Assembly (NCBI RefSeq): GCF_011075055.1 | Contig: NC_058137.1 | Span: forward strand, 28,195,463 to 28,259,462 | Direction of reading: 5' to 3' | DNA length: 64,000 nucleotides | From: Mangifera indica | Taxonomy: Eukaryota > Streptophyta > Magnoliopsida > Sapindales > Anacardiaceae | Shown here: positions 36,416-47,754 of the stretch, piece after piece | How the letters are laid out: each line of letters opens with the position of its first letter | Numbering within the stretch: the first letter of the stretch is position 1 | Translations under genes and position numbers: made by a program | Notes under the pieces: model-generated | Database searches by the model: none | The model's input: the letters and a program-made list of their open reading frames with translations, nothing else | What the model was told of the DNA's origin: nothing

Positions 36416-37456
36416 TCATCGATAGAATTTGTTCTTAACGAAGTCTATTGTACAGAAGAACTCCCTTATGGCTCTGCCATCCACACCGTTCCTCAATAGT
36501 TGCGGCCAAAACAGCCAAACGCTAGTCACGGCCACAAACACCACCAGAGGCCCTGTAACCACAGGGTGTAACTGCCACTTGTCTGTCAATACCCTCTTTA
36601 CTGCCACCTCCATGATCACACACATACCGTGTAGGATAAAAAATGAGGTCACCTCCCACGTGGGAGGTGCACGTGTTAGATAATAGAATAGTATCTCGTG
36701 CATCAAACCCAACACCACAAATGCCGCAATAACAGCTGGAAGAGGAGCCAATGTGCGCCCAATCAGGTGATTAGAAACCCGTCGTATAGGAGTGTACACA
36801 GTGGAGCGTAAAATACTTGTAACCACGAGATTCCACCTGCAACTCCAAAAGTCTTGGAGTGAGGTTGCAAGGTAAGGCTCATCAAATTGTGGTTCAAGCT
36901 CAAACCCAAAAATGGCTCTAATGGGAGCCGCACATATGGCTAAAGTGATCTCAAGTTGAAGGTAAACATGGCAACAGTAAAGCACCAAGAGAACATTTTG
37001 GTGCAAATACCTTTTGTAGTTATATGCATAAATGATGAAACTCAAAAGTACTAACTTGATGCCCAACAAAACAGGCTTAGAGAGTGGCGGACTTATGGTG
37101 GTTGACTTGGGAGTTTGATGAGATTTCTCTTCATCTTCTCGTTTGATCTTTATGGGAAGACATGTGATGGAGATGAAGTGGAAGAGCTTAGATGGGGCTG
37201 GAGACAGAGGGCCTTGGTCAAAGGCGAATAGGAGAAGCTTGAAGTTGGCAAGCCAAACTAGGAGGAAGGCAGTGAAGCCGCCGAGATTTGTAGAAGTGAG
37301 ATTCAAGGGAAGGATTATGAAGAGCTAAAAGATGGGGAGGAGAGAAAGGAGTCTCGATAGACCAGAAGGGATTCTAGGTGTTACGTAAAAGCAATAGCAG
37401 AGACAAGTTATGGCCAAGGTCCATACCTGAATGAAGTTCTTGATCTCACCATCCAT
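36416..37456 (-). pseudogene. Wax-synthase-like MBOAT acyltransferase, copy 2, single nonsense codon
   Basis: Reading from MDGEIKNFIQVWTLAI at 37456, the frame matches the plant wax synthase family throughout and ends with TGA at 36418-36416. Motifs include LLVWLANFKLLLFAFDQGP, FGFELEPQFDEPYLATSLQD, FWSCRWN, the MBOAT histidine in GLMHEILFYYLTRAPPTWEV, and FWPQLLRNGVDGRAIREF. Hydrophobic segments alternate as expected for a polytopic ER membrane protein. One TAG at 37327-37325 interrupts the frame after about 43 residues, where an aromatic residue would be expected. No other lesion was found. An internal start would lose the first membrane segments. It is either a very young pseudogene, a null allele of this individual, or a sequencing error. 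Confidence 0.88.
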
Positions 37457-37867
37457 GGGAAAGCTCGTCTCTGCGATCGACTAAATTGGCCTAGCTGGTG
37501 TTGTCATAGTTCAAACTCCAAAAAGTCCATTCAACTTTGTGCGAATTCTTTTATTCTTACTCTTACTTTTCCTTTATAAGTTATTCTATTTGCATGTGAT
37601 GGCTTCAATAAAAAAATCACCCAATAGCACTTCCAGGGCATCAATGCACAATGCTTAATGATTTCAAAAAATTTCACAAATAACGAAACATTTCAACACT
37701 ATTCAATATACTTCTTTTTCTCACAATCTAGGCACAGCAATTTAATCATTTTGGGCAAGCATCATCATGATAATTATTCTAGGTAAAAGAGCATATAGCA
37801 TTTCTCTACAAATTCTTAAATTCTACTAGATCGTACCTCTAAAGAGTCCACCAGCAAAAGATCTGAA
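37457..37867. other. Spacer between MBOAT copy 2 and EDM2 copy B
   Basis: Collinear with 24701-25087 in unit 1. Contains the upstream region of the MBOAT reading frame and the 3' UTR side of EDM2-B. No separate gene. Confidence 0.5.
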
Positions 37868-40800
37868 TTATGGATCCAACCAACCTCGGGTACCTGGTTC
37901 ATAAGGACCAGAAGCGAAACCCATGCCCGAAGGAAATCTGGTATCGGGTGGTGCTCTAAGATCATTAAAGCTTGCTCTAGGCAACATGGGTGGTTCTGAT
38001 CGTAAATGAGTTACACTTTGGTGGTTTGCACCACCCAGTCGAGAATTGTATTGATCCATGGTTGACATGTTCATCCTGTAAGATGACTCAGGTACTGAAC
38101 CTAAGTGTCCAAAAGTAGGAGGCGGAAATGCTCCCCTCTGACCGTAATGAGGAGGAGATGTGGCTAGATCTGGAAATCTATGACTTGAATACGGCTCATT
38201 ATTGTTCAATCCATATCTCCAACCCATATCATCACGCAGGGTGTTTCCATGGTATAGTGTTCCAAACTGCATATGTGAACCAGAGGTGGTAGGCTCAAAA
38301 TGTCGATAACTATTGTTGCCAAATCCAGTACGTGATGGTATGTCAATGGATTTGGATGGATGGCTGTCCAATGAAGGCATTCCATGGATCATGTTGAGGG
38401 ATGAATGGTAAGACATTCCCTTGTCACCAAAATGTTGATAACTATCATCGCCAAGTCCAGCATGAGAAGGCCCCTCAATAGATTTGGAAGAGTGACCCTC
38501 AAGCATTGATATTCTGTCAAACACATTGGCTGGAGAACAGTGAGGCAATCCGACATGTGAAGGTATCTCAGCACATTTGGACGTGTGTTGTTCCATAGAG
38601 GATCTTCCATCAATCATGCTGGCTGGGGGACTTTGAGGAATTTCCTTGCATGTCTCACTTCCCAGATTCCTTCCAACAGTATGTCTGTCCAAAGGAGATT
38701 TTTCACTCATTCCTCTTCCAGCCTTCTTATCCAGCTCCCTCTTCATTGAAGCCTTCCTAGACTGATTCTCCCCAGAGCCACTGCCATTGCTTTCTCCCCC
38801 ACTGATTTTGTCAGGGGAATTTCCTTCATCAGTATCTGATATTTGCATGGGTACCTCCATTTCAATGTTTTGAGAAAAATCTGCCAGCTTGGTAGTACCC
38901 TCAAAATGACCAAGAATATTTTCCAAAGGGAGTTCTCCCGGCATGGAGGTTTCAACATAATCACCATGAACATTTTGTGAAGGAAGATCTGTCACCATAG
39001 AGGCATCACCATTGTCACCATGACCATCCGCCATCGGATGATAAAGGATATTAGACACATTGCAGTTTCTTCCCAAATCTGATGCTTCCTGTTGCCTGGA
39101 TATGTGGCCATGCTTTTCAGCTATAACCTTGTGTCTGGAAGCCCAATCAGGGTGACTCCAAAGATAGAGCGGTGGCACTGTTAAGTTCCACTGATCCATT
39201 TGCTTGTCTTTCTCATCAACAGATCCTGGAAGATAGAACGACTGAAAAAGGAAGGTGCCACAATAAGCCACCATAAAAACTCCAGTGTTAAAGAAAATAA
39301 TTGTCAGAAGTATACCAAAAGGAAGTTCACAAAGCATCCTAGTTTACCTTTCCTGTGAGAAACTGATCATCTTCCCAAACCAGATCGTAAGGTGTTTTCT
39401 TTTTGTCCAGCCTGGTTGAAGGAATCAAATGCGTGCATATGAGACTCAGACAATCACTGACACACAAAGAAAGAGATGCAAGACAACATATCAATACCTT
39501 TCTGTCTCTGGTGGAACAATCAGAATAAGGAGCTTCGGGTTAAACTCCAGAGCTTTATTAATAAATTTGTTTGCCAAAGCTGCTTTAACTCCAAAAGGAG
39601 GATTTAGTCCCATAATCTATTGAAAAAGCACAAATAAGAAATTGTGAAGCAGTCTGCAACAAGTTTCTGGAACTAATGATTGAATTCTGATTCCTGGAAA
39701 AGATATATTATCTTTCCTTACCAATTGGGACCCTGGAGCTAACTCCTGTGGTTTAACTGTCATCCAGTCTCTCTTCTCAAAATTGAAGTCGTTCTGCCAG
39801 AAAAGAAGATATAAACAACAAATTAACAATTTAAGTGAACAAGCACATGCCCATACACACAATAAAGAGAAGAAGAGCACATAAAACAAAGTAATGAATA
39901 TAATCAAATACAAAAATGATTAACTACAACCATTAACCAAGCAAAAATTAAATTATTATAAAACAAAAGAAGGAAGCCAAGAATCAGGAGCAGAGACTCG
40001 ATGCTTATTGACTGTTTCATTGTCTCAAAAACTAAAAGTTCAAAGAAAAAATTAAATTTAATACCTAATCTGAAAGAAACCTATTTCTTTGCAAAATTTT
40101 GTATTAGGCGAATGAATCATACAGAATAAAAATATGTGGGCACATTTCAAGAAGTATGCCAATAATATTATAATTCCAATTATTTTAAATGCAAGCTTTT
40201 TAACCAGAAAATTCTTAAGGCCTGTGTTGCCAGTATGCACAAAATAAGAACGCAACTCATTCTTTTGTGCTAAAAACCCATTCTACCTCTTCCAAATCAC
40301 CCCAACAAATACAAGGACTGATCAATAAACATTGTCAAAACATGTTAGATTAGCGGGTTGAATCTCTTGGCTACACAAAAGGTCTTTGGATCAAATCCTA
40401 CTCACACCAGGGTTTGTTTATATTTGTAAATTACAAAAAATAAAAAAGGAAGGGGGAAATTATAGATTGGAACAGCACTGTTAATCTGTATTAAAAATGG
40501 CTCCACATATAAACACTGGCTACAAATATAGATAAGTCAGCAAACTGAAGGTTACCTTAGCCTGCAAAATGTCAAAATTTTTGTACAAGCATCTCTTCCC
40601 AGTTTCTTCAAGCTTCTTTTTCAATAGGATACTAAACTCATTAGCACCGCAACAGAAGTCAACAATCTGCTCAAAGGAGAACTAATAAACAAGCAATTCA
40701 CATAAAAATATTGATGCAAATATAAATGTTGATAAAACTACATGAGAATTACTAGATGTTACTTAGATTGGGAGCAGATTGAATCGTAAAACACTGAAAT

Positions 40801-43800
40801 TTCTTATGTGATTACAGCTGGAATTTTCAAAGACAAGAAATACTAAAAAATATCATGTACAAACTAAAATGCTACTGCTATGTAATTGCCTTATAATCTA
40901 TTACATTCCTGTAAACAAGTTCTAGTTTTCATCTGTAAAAGGACAATAAGTGCGTTACAAATTCTTACCATATCTCTATCTTGTACATACCAATGAAGCT
41001 TATCAACAATCTGCGAATCAGATGTCATACTTCAGCATTCTTCAATCTTAATAATAATAATAGAAAAAATAGCAAGACTCATAATAGAAACAACAATTAC
41101 AGAATAGCTTACGAAATATAAAGTCAGCATAAGGTAAAATATTCAACATATACTGACGATGGGAAATTGATAATCTAAACTGCAAAAGCCTGCATGAACA
41201 TACTGCATGCATCCCACCAAGACTACACTCTCCTGTCCTTTCCTTGTTCCTGGCCCACAAGGTATTGTATTCTAAAAGCTATCGCATTGATTTCCCTCTG
41301 CCACAAATATTGTCCTTCATAGTCTATTCTCTTTACCCACAACTTAGAATAAAACATAAAAAATGTAACACTTATTGAAACAGTCAACAAGATACGAGGA
41401 ATTTTTTTTTTTTAAATAAAGGAACCTTTTTGTTATATTGAATCTGAAAACTATTTCAAGGGTCAACATTTGCTTTCATAACTATATCATAAAAAACAAC
41501 TAAGCTACAATAATTTTATCATTAAGAGGCATGTTTTATTTCTCTGGTTTGAAACAGAATTTACATGTCTGAAAGTAGCCATGTAAACAAGATATGCGCA
41601 GAATCTATAAAGGGCCAGTTTAACTTATAAGCAAACATCTAATAGATTAAAGAGATACTAAAGAAAATATAAATACAAAATATCCTAGAGGAATTGACAA
41701 GATTAACTCACCTCTTGAAGTTTCTCCGGTTTAGTAAAATGGCGACCAAATGATGTATATCGTGCAGCATGGAAAAAGGGAGCAAGATACACTTTAAGTT
41801 TGCTCTAAATTACAAAGAACAAAAAGTAACAAAAACACATTGAGAAAGAATCAAATACAATAAAGTAAAAAAATGAAACATTGAATGAATTAGTACAGAG
41901 AAAAGATTAATAAATTCAAATAAATGCCAAAACGGAAAAAAAAAAAAAAAATCCTCTACAAACTATGCTAGAAAACCCAATAAATCCTTATTGGTGTAGG
42001 ATAATAAAAATAAGAATTGTACACCACCTTCCACTTAAAGATCTGATTGATAACCTCAGGTTCACAAACAGCTTTTGCATCTTCAATACTGCTTCCTTCT
42101 TCCTCTAGTTTCTTTAAAGCAGTTCGAACAGCCTGCATATGCATATAAAGTTACAAAATATACAAGTTCAAAAAGGGAAGGACTGCTATACAATGGGCCA
42201 CACTTTAAAAATCAGTATATATACCTCAACTGAGCCCTCCACCTTTCCCATCGAGATGGCCTTATCAACAACTGCTTTTAAGGAGTTTGTATGTGTAGAT
42301 GGAATTCTGTGCTTTTTTTGAATGTCTTTCAAAGTTATTTTGGAAGCAGCATCTTTCATCAAGGAAAGTAACCTACATTGCCATAAATACATAAACAATA
42401 AGACACAAAACAGCATGAGGATCATACTTAAAACTCGGTCAGTCAGCCACTGTATGTGCCTAGTGCTTTTGAAATAAAGTTAAACACAAGTTAAATGCAA
42501 GTGTTGTAATTATTGTAAATGAAGGCAGTAACACAATAGGGTCACCTCCTCTCGGTTTCAGCATCTAACGAAGGCAGCTCATTCAACTTCATTTTGGTAG
42601 GTTTAACAGTTACACTCTTCTGAATTTCATTGACAGGAGACAGGGAGGTTTTCTTTGCATCAGGCATGTAGGACCTATCTACCTCCAGTGCGACAGACTT
42701 TATAGTTTCCTTCACAGTCTTTCTGTGAGCATCTTTTGCATTAATTTTCATTGATCGGTCTGATCCACCAGATAGCTTCTGAATTTTTCTAGTAGATTCA
42801 CCCTGCTCAAGAATAGAAGGTAAACGTTTAAGCACATTCACAGCAGGTTTTGCTGAGGTGCCTGCTTTTGAGTTGAGAGTGCTTTTCATTGACACAAATT
42901 TCTCCTTGTTTGCAGGTGTTGCTAACGTCTGTTTCTGCTTCAGTCCCTCAACAATTGTCTTCTTTAATTCCATACCGGGAAAACTAATATGATCTCGAAT
43001 TGGAGTCCCCATTTCTTCTTCAATCTCATGTTTTCTGTCCCAAAATAGGGAGTAAAAGATTTAGCAAGTTTAAAGCCAACTAAAGGAAGAAGAAAAGCAA
43101 CAAATGTAAATACTTACGTGCAATATATTAGAATGCGATTAGGCAATAGACCCTCCCAAGCTCTGGCTATTACACCATCTTCTTCTTCATCCTCAAATAC
43201 AATGTCCCTGACAAAAACATTCAAATATAAAGCATCTCAATACCCGTGAAACAAAATATGCTGTTAACTAATGGGAAAGAAGTTTTTAAAAAATCAGTAG
43301 TACCTTGGTAAGCATTTCCTGTGGTATGCCTTGGGGCACCGCCTGCACAAAGCAAACTGCAGATCTCTGTCCTTCTTATTCTCTCCTTGTTTACAAACAC
43401 AGCATTTGTGAATGGGACATGTAAAGGATTCTCCGGAAAAAATGCTTTTCCAAAGCTGTTCCACAGCAACTTCATCACTTCCCAAAAGCCATTTTGAGAC
43501 ACAATGGGGGTGATAAAAGCGACCACAGGTCGCAGAAACACAAGGAAAGACCTGAAAGATAAATCTAAACAATCATAATTCATTTCTTATCAAGGATAGA
43601 GGATCAAAAAATTAAAAAAAGGTTGATTGTCTTGAAACTGTAAAGCTAGTGACTCAAGCATGAACAAGATGTTCAGGGTAACAGAGGCTAATCAAAACAC
43701 GCAAAACTTTTTCTACAGAAAACTATTTGGGAAAGCAAAGAAAAGGACACAAACTCTCACTTCTTTAAAGTAAAGCCAGAGATAAAATACTAGTATTATT

Positions 43801-46269
43801 TTATGAGTATATGAAATACTATGGAAAATTGAAGCCAGAAATGAAGTAATAAAGGATAGCAGGTCAGCAAGGCTCCCATAATATCAATGATATACAGAAA
43901 AAATGGAGCAGGAAAACCAGGGACAGATATATTGAGAAGCACATTCCTCGCCAAGTGATAAGAACAAGAGAATCGCCACTCAGCAACAAATTGTGAAAAA
44001 AAAAAAAAGCCAGAGAAAAAAAGCATGGAAAGGCATCCTATGGATTAAGACATGTATGGTAGAAAGAATCCCCAATACAACAACATTGCAAAAGCAATAA
44101 GCAAATAAAAAACACCATGCAAAATGCCTAAATCAAGAAGTTATCTGATTTATGGTTTTCATTTTTTTCTCTTTTTGTTGAGAGAGGGAGGTGGTTGATT
44201 ACCAACAAAACTTTCTTTTCACCAAATTAACTAAAATTGCCACCCTGGAGAGGCCTATTAAACCTAGTTCTTTTGAACATGGAAGTAAAAGGAACCATAC
44301 ACATGAAATTGACGTGCGGACAAATAACATTTAATCATAATGCTAACAACATAAAAAAGAAAAAAGAAAAAGCCAATATTTTGTAAATCCATGAACAAAC
44401 CAATGTGAAATAGAAATTAATAGTCACAAAAACATAACTCATACCTCTGCACCAGAAGCCTTATCAGAGGAACCTAACTTTCCACAAATAAAGCACTGAT
44501 GTTGCTTATATTCACAATTCTTACAGTAAAAGTTCTGAATTGCCTGCCACATTGAGGGAGAAAACAAGTTGAAAAATACACTCCTACATCTTCTAGAAAA
44601 CAAAGAAATGACATTCAAAATATGAAACAAAAGCATACTTCCACTTCATCCTTAGTAAGGCCAAGAGATACACACTCCGATTCTTCACCATCCTCTATAG
44701 TTGCATGAAATGACCTCATGCACCTCCCTTCACAACTGTAAGATATCAAAATCAAATTCATCAAATTATGCAGTAACATACCACCAAAAAACAAAACAAA
44801 ACAAAAGAAAAAAAAACAACTAAAATGTAGAGAGAAGCTTGTATCTAATTTTTTAACCATGTTAACATTTTCCAGAAGGAAGATCGGATAGAACTAAAAT
44901 AGGTTCTACATCACAATTATAATGTACAGAACACATACCAACATGAACCAAGTAGAAACATAATTTAATAAACAAGCTGATAAACCCTTACAGTGATGAC
45001 AGCATCATTCTCATTGTCAGTGGTGACAGCATCATCATTGATGATGACAATGAGAATGATGCCAATAAGTTTCACAACAACATCGATATTGATGAGGCCA
45101 CAATAATGATAATAATGATGAAAACATCAAGAAAGGATACCCCGAGGAGCGCAAAATATCAATCAAACTTAGGAGACCAATAAAAATACAAGATGATGAG
45201 TTGTAAAGCACAGGTAATAAAATATAAATAGATGATTAACTAATCAAAATCTCATACCACAAAAGTTCACCTCCATTATCACAAATCGAACAAACAGTAT
45301 CAAATAAGTCTTCCTCTTCACTCGAGTCATCATCCCCTGTATCATCGATCATATCATCTTGATCATCAACTATGAAACTAGATGTCGTCTTAGACTGAAG
45401 TTCCTGAAAAATCAGTTAGAGGGCTTACTCAACAATATTAAATTTTGAAAATAAATACTAAAGGAAAAGAGTAAAAAAGGTTCAGAGAGGCAAATGCACA
45501 AAGAATAACTAAACAGAAGCACAAAGTAAAACCTCATCAGATAGTCTCCTCTTCCTCGGTTTCTCTTCTAAAAATTTGAGCAGAAACTGTTCATACCATA
45601 TAATTACCATCATACGCTTGATAAGATACTAGTTACACAATACAATTCAAATGACAATGAGTCAGAAAAGACACACAAACCTTAGACTTTCCTAAGGTCA
45701 CATCCCTTTTAAGCGCTTCACTGACTAAATCCATGTGGTCCACCAAATCATTTTGTGAAGGTCTCACCTCATGCAAGCTGCAAACCAAATGAAACTATCA
45801 GCAAAATATAGAAAAAGGTCAAATGAGATGAAACCCAAATTTTTCACAAGTTAGAATTATACCTGAAGACCTTAGACAAACGGTCCCAAATAGATTTCCC
45901 AGTTGCTTCTGGATTTCTTTTTGCATAAGAAAGGCAATGCACTGTAATCAATATTGTCCTAATAATTTCCTCAAAGCTTTTCCTAGGTTTCTGAAGTTTT
46001 ATCCAACTTTTCTCTTTAGAAAGCACACATATTTCAGGATTTGCATTAGTAAGATCAAATCTCCAACCTACTACGGTCTTATAAATCTTCCGGAGCCCAT
46101 TATCAGCAGTTCCGTCCAAGAATATATGCATTCTGTTACCAGTAGCATTCTCACCTTCATCCCACTGAACTGGCAACACAGAGAATGATACAGGCTCGTC
46201 TTTCTCGTCTAGAAAATGGTAATTTGAGACTGGCCCAACCTCACTCTCATCATCTGAAGATGCCATCAT
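37868..46269 (-). CDS. EDM2: EDM2-like PHD-finger protein, copy B, 1284 aa, intact
   Basis: Same role and architecture as copy A. Exons: 46269-45863, 45777-45681, 45586-45533, 45403-45258, 44735-44639, 44543-44445, 43551-43304, 43207-43118, 43034-42546, 42372-42225, 42132-42028, 41804-41712, 41010-40969, 40666-40556, 39793-39722, 39616-39498, 39411-39348, 39241-37868. All borders and phases equal those of copy A, and exons 1-17 have identical lengths. The start MMASSDDESE is fixed by an upstream in-frame stop. PHD clusters (CSICDNGGELLCC, CGRFYHPHCVSKW, CRRCPKAYHRKC) and the methyltransferase-like motifs VDFCCGANEFS and GLNPPFG are kept. Differences from A: QDRDM instead of QDGDM just before motif I, a 13-residue loss in the C-terminal repeats, and a small insertion near the end. 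It is not evidently decaying. Confidence 0.95.
45002..45062. repeat. 18-bp perfect inverted repeat in an EDM2-B intron
   Basis: gcatcattctcattgtca at 45002-45019 is the exact reverse complement of 45045-45062, with a 25-nt loop. Copy A has only the right half (about 31901-31920), so the hairpin arose after the duplication. It lies in the intron between exons 4 and 5. Confidence 0.8.
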
Positions 46270-47090
46270 CACCCTTTACTTCTCAATGCACCTAACCAAC
46301 ACATGCCAAACTTCAAATTTCACAAGCAAGTTAAGGAACATTGAAACAATGAATAATAATCAAAATTCGATAATACTAAAAATCGTTATTTCAATCACAT
46401 ACATTCTACATAACAAACTAAACTAAACATTTGACGAATTAGGGTGTCACCTCGCCAATACTTCCACCCTATTTTTTTCTTCTCCCAATTTCGCAATACT
46501 TTTATTTCGCGGTTATACAGGAAGACTTACGTGACGGAGGCTAAATAACCCTCGAACTTTCTTTCCTTCACTTCTTTTCCCTTTCCGAAATTTTCTGAGC
46601 AACCAAACAGAAACCCTACGATTGATAACCCAAAGACGAAAATAAAATCAATAATAAAAATTTAAAAAATCAGTAATCATGCAGTAAATTTTGCACTTAC
46701 CTGATGATTAACAACTCGAATTATTATTCTTAGTAATTGAAACCAAAATCGCCAGAAAGAGACTTCGAGTAGGGCGCCTGGAAGAAAGCAATTAAAAATT
46801 TGAATCGAGTAGGAAACAGTATAAAAAGAAATTCGACCGCTAATTTATCAGATGGGCGACGTGGACGTGCATTTCAGACTTTGAGAAGACCAAGGGTAAC
46901 AAAGTAATTGTACAAGAAAAAAATTTTTACTCTTTAACATTTATTTAATAATTACTTTTAATTTAAATTTAATTTTACAGTTTAAGGGCAAAAAAGACTT
47001 TTCGTAATTAAATGATGGTGTTCAGTTAGTTTTGTCCCAACGGCGGTTAGTGGTTGGGTTTCCCTGTTAACCTTGTCATCTTGAACATCA
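46270..47090 (-). other. 5' UTR, leader intron and promoter of EDM2 copy B
   Basis: Collinear with 33130-34055. Probable leader exon near 46830-46700 with donor gtaagt; acceptor ggttag|gtgcattg near 46293. Compared with copy A, about 70 bp before the leader intron acceptor is deleted. Confidence 0.5.
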
Positions 47091-47754
47091 ACGCTGTTGA
47101 CCATCCTGTTTGGTTTCAGTTTCAAAACCAGAAAAATGTCACCCCTGGGGACATACATGAAAGTAAATAATTAACACCATTATAACTAAAACTCGTAACA
47201 CAATTATTGTTACTGTCATTTTAGTCCCCTATATTGGGTTTTCTTCTTCTTATTACTATTCAGCAATTCTTCTTCTTTTCCGGCGATTCGAACAAATCAA
47301 GCTTGATTTCAACCTGGTTGTTCTAGATCCAAACTAACTCTTGTTCAAATTCGATTCAATTCGAATTTACCTCTATTGATGTTCAATTTGGCACATGACT
47401 TGTATAAATAAAAACTTTTGTTGATCCTGAGATGAACATAGCAGTTGATGCAAAGAAATCTCAAGAATTTATGAAGTAACTCTTGTTCATACAAAATTAT
47501 GTTTACTAATTTACAGTATTCAACATCATCAAATGCCATTATTGTTAAAGAATACATCTAAACTAGTCTACCAAAACATATATTGGCAGCATCTCTTTCT
47601 TTCTGAAAGTATACCAAACTTCACAAAATTCTTTCCCCTGCTTTCTCCAGATAGTGTTAAGTGATGTAGGTTTTACCTAACTGTAAATATGTTTCATTTC
47701 ACTCTTTTTTCTTGCTTTTATCATGTCCAATCCCATGGAAGTATCCTGTGTTCA
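47091..47754 (-). other. Region between EDM2-B promoter and fimbrin stop
   Basis: 47390-47480 matches the end of duplication unit 1 (35655-35720). About 47580-47754 is likely the fimbrin 3' UTR on the minus strand. No other gene was seen. Confidence 0.45.

Larger units (their letters stand above)
35740..47480. repeat. Segmental duplication, unit 2 (broken MBOAT + EDM2 copy B)
   Basis: Collinear with unit 1 (23010-35720). The first exon of EDM2 differs at about 10 of 136 residues between units (about 93% identity), and introns remain alignable by eye. This points to a duplication that is old enough for divergence but recent compared with the split from Arabidopsis. Confidence 0.9.

Noticed and set aside
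23010..47480. Possibility that the two units are two haplotypes wrongly joined in assembly
   Set aside because: The junction has its own 30-bp repeat, the spacers differ greatly in length, and lesions and insertions are unit-specific at several percent divergence. Not excluded, but less likely; read depth would decide.
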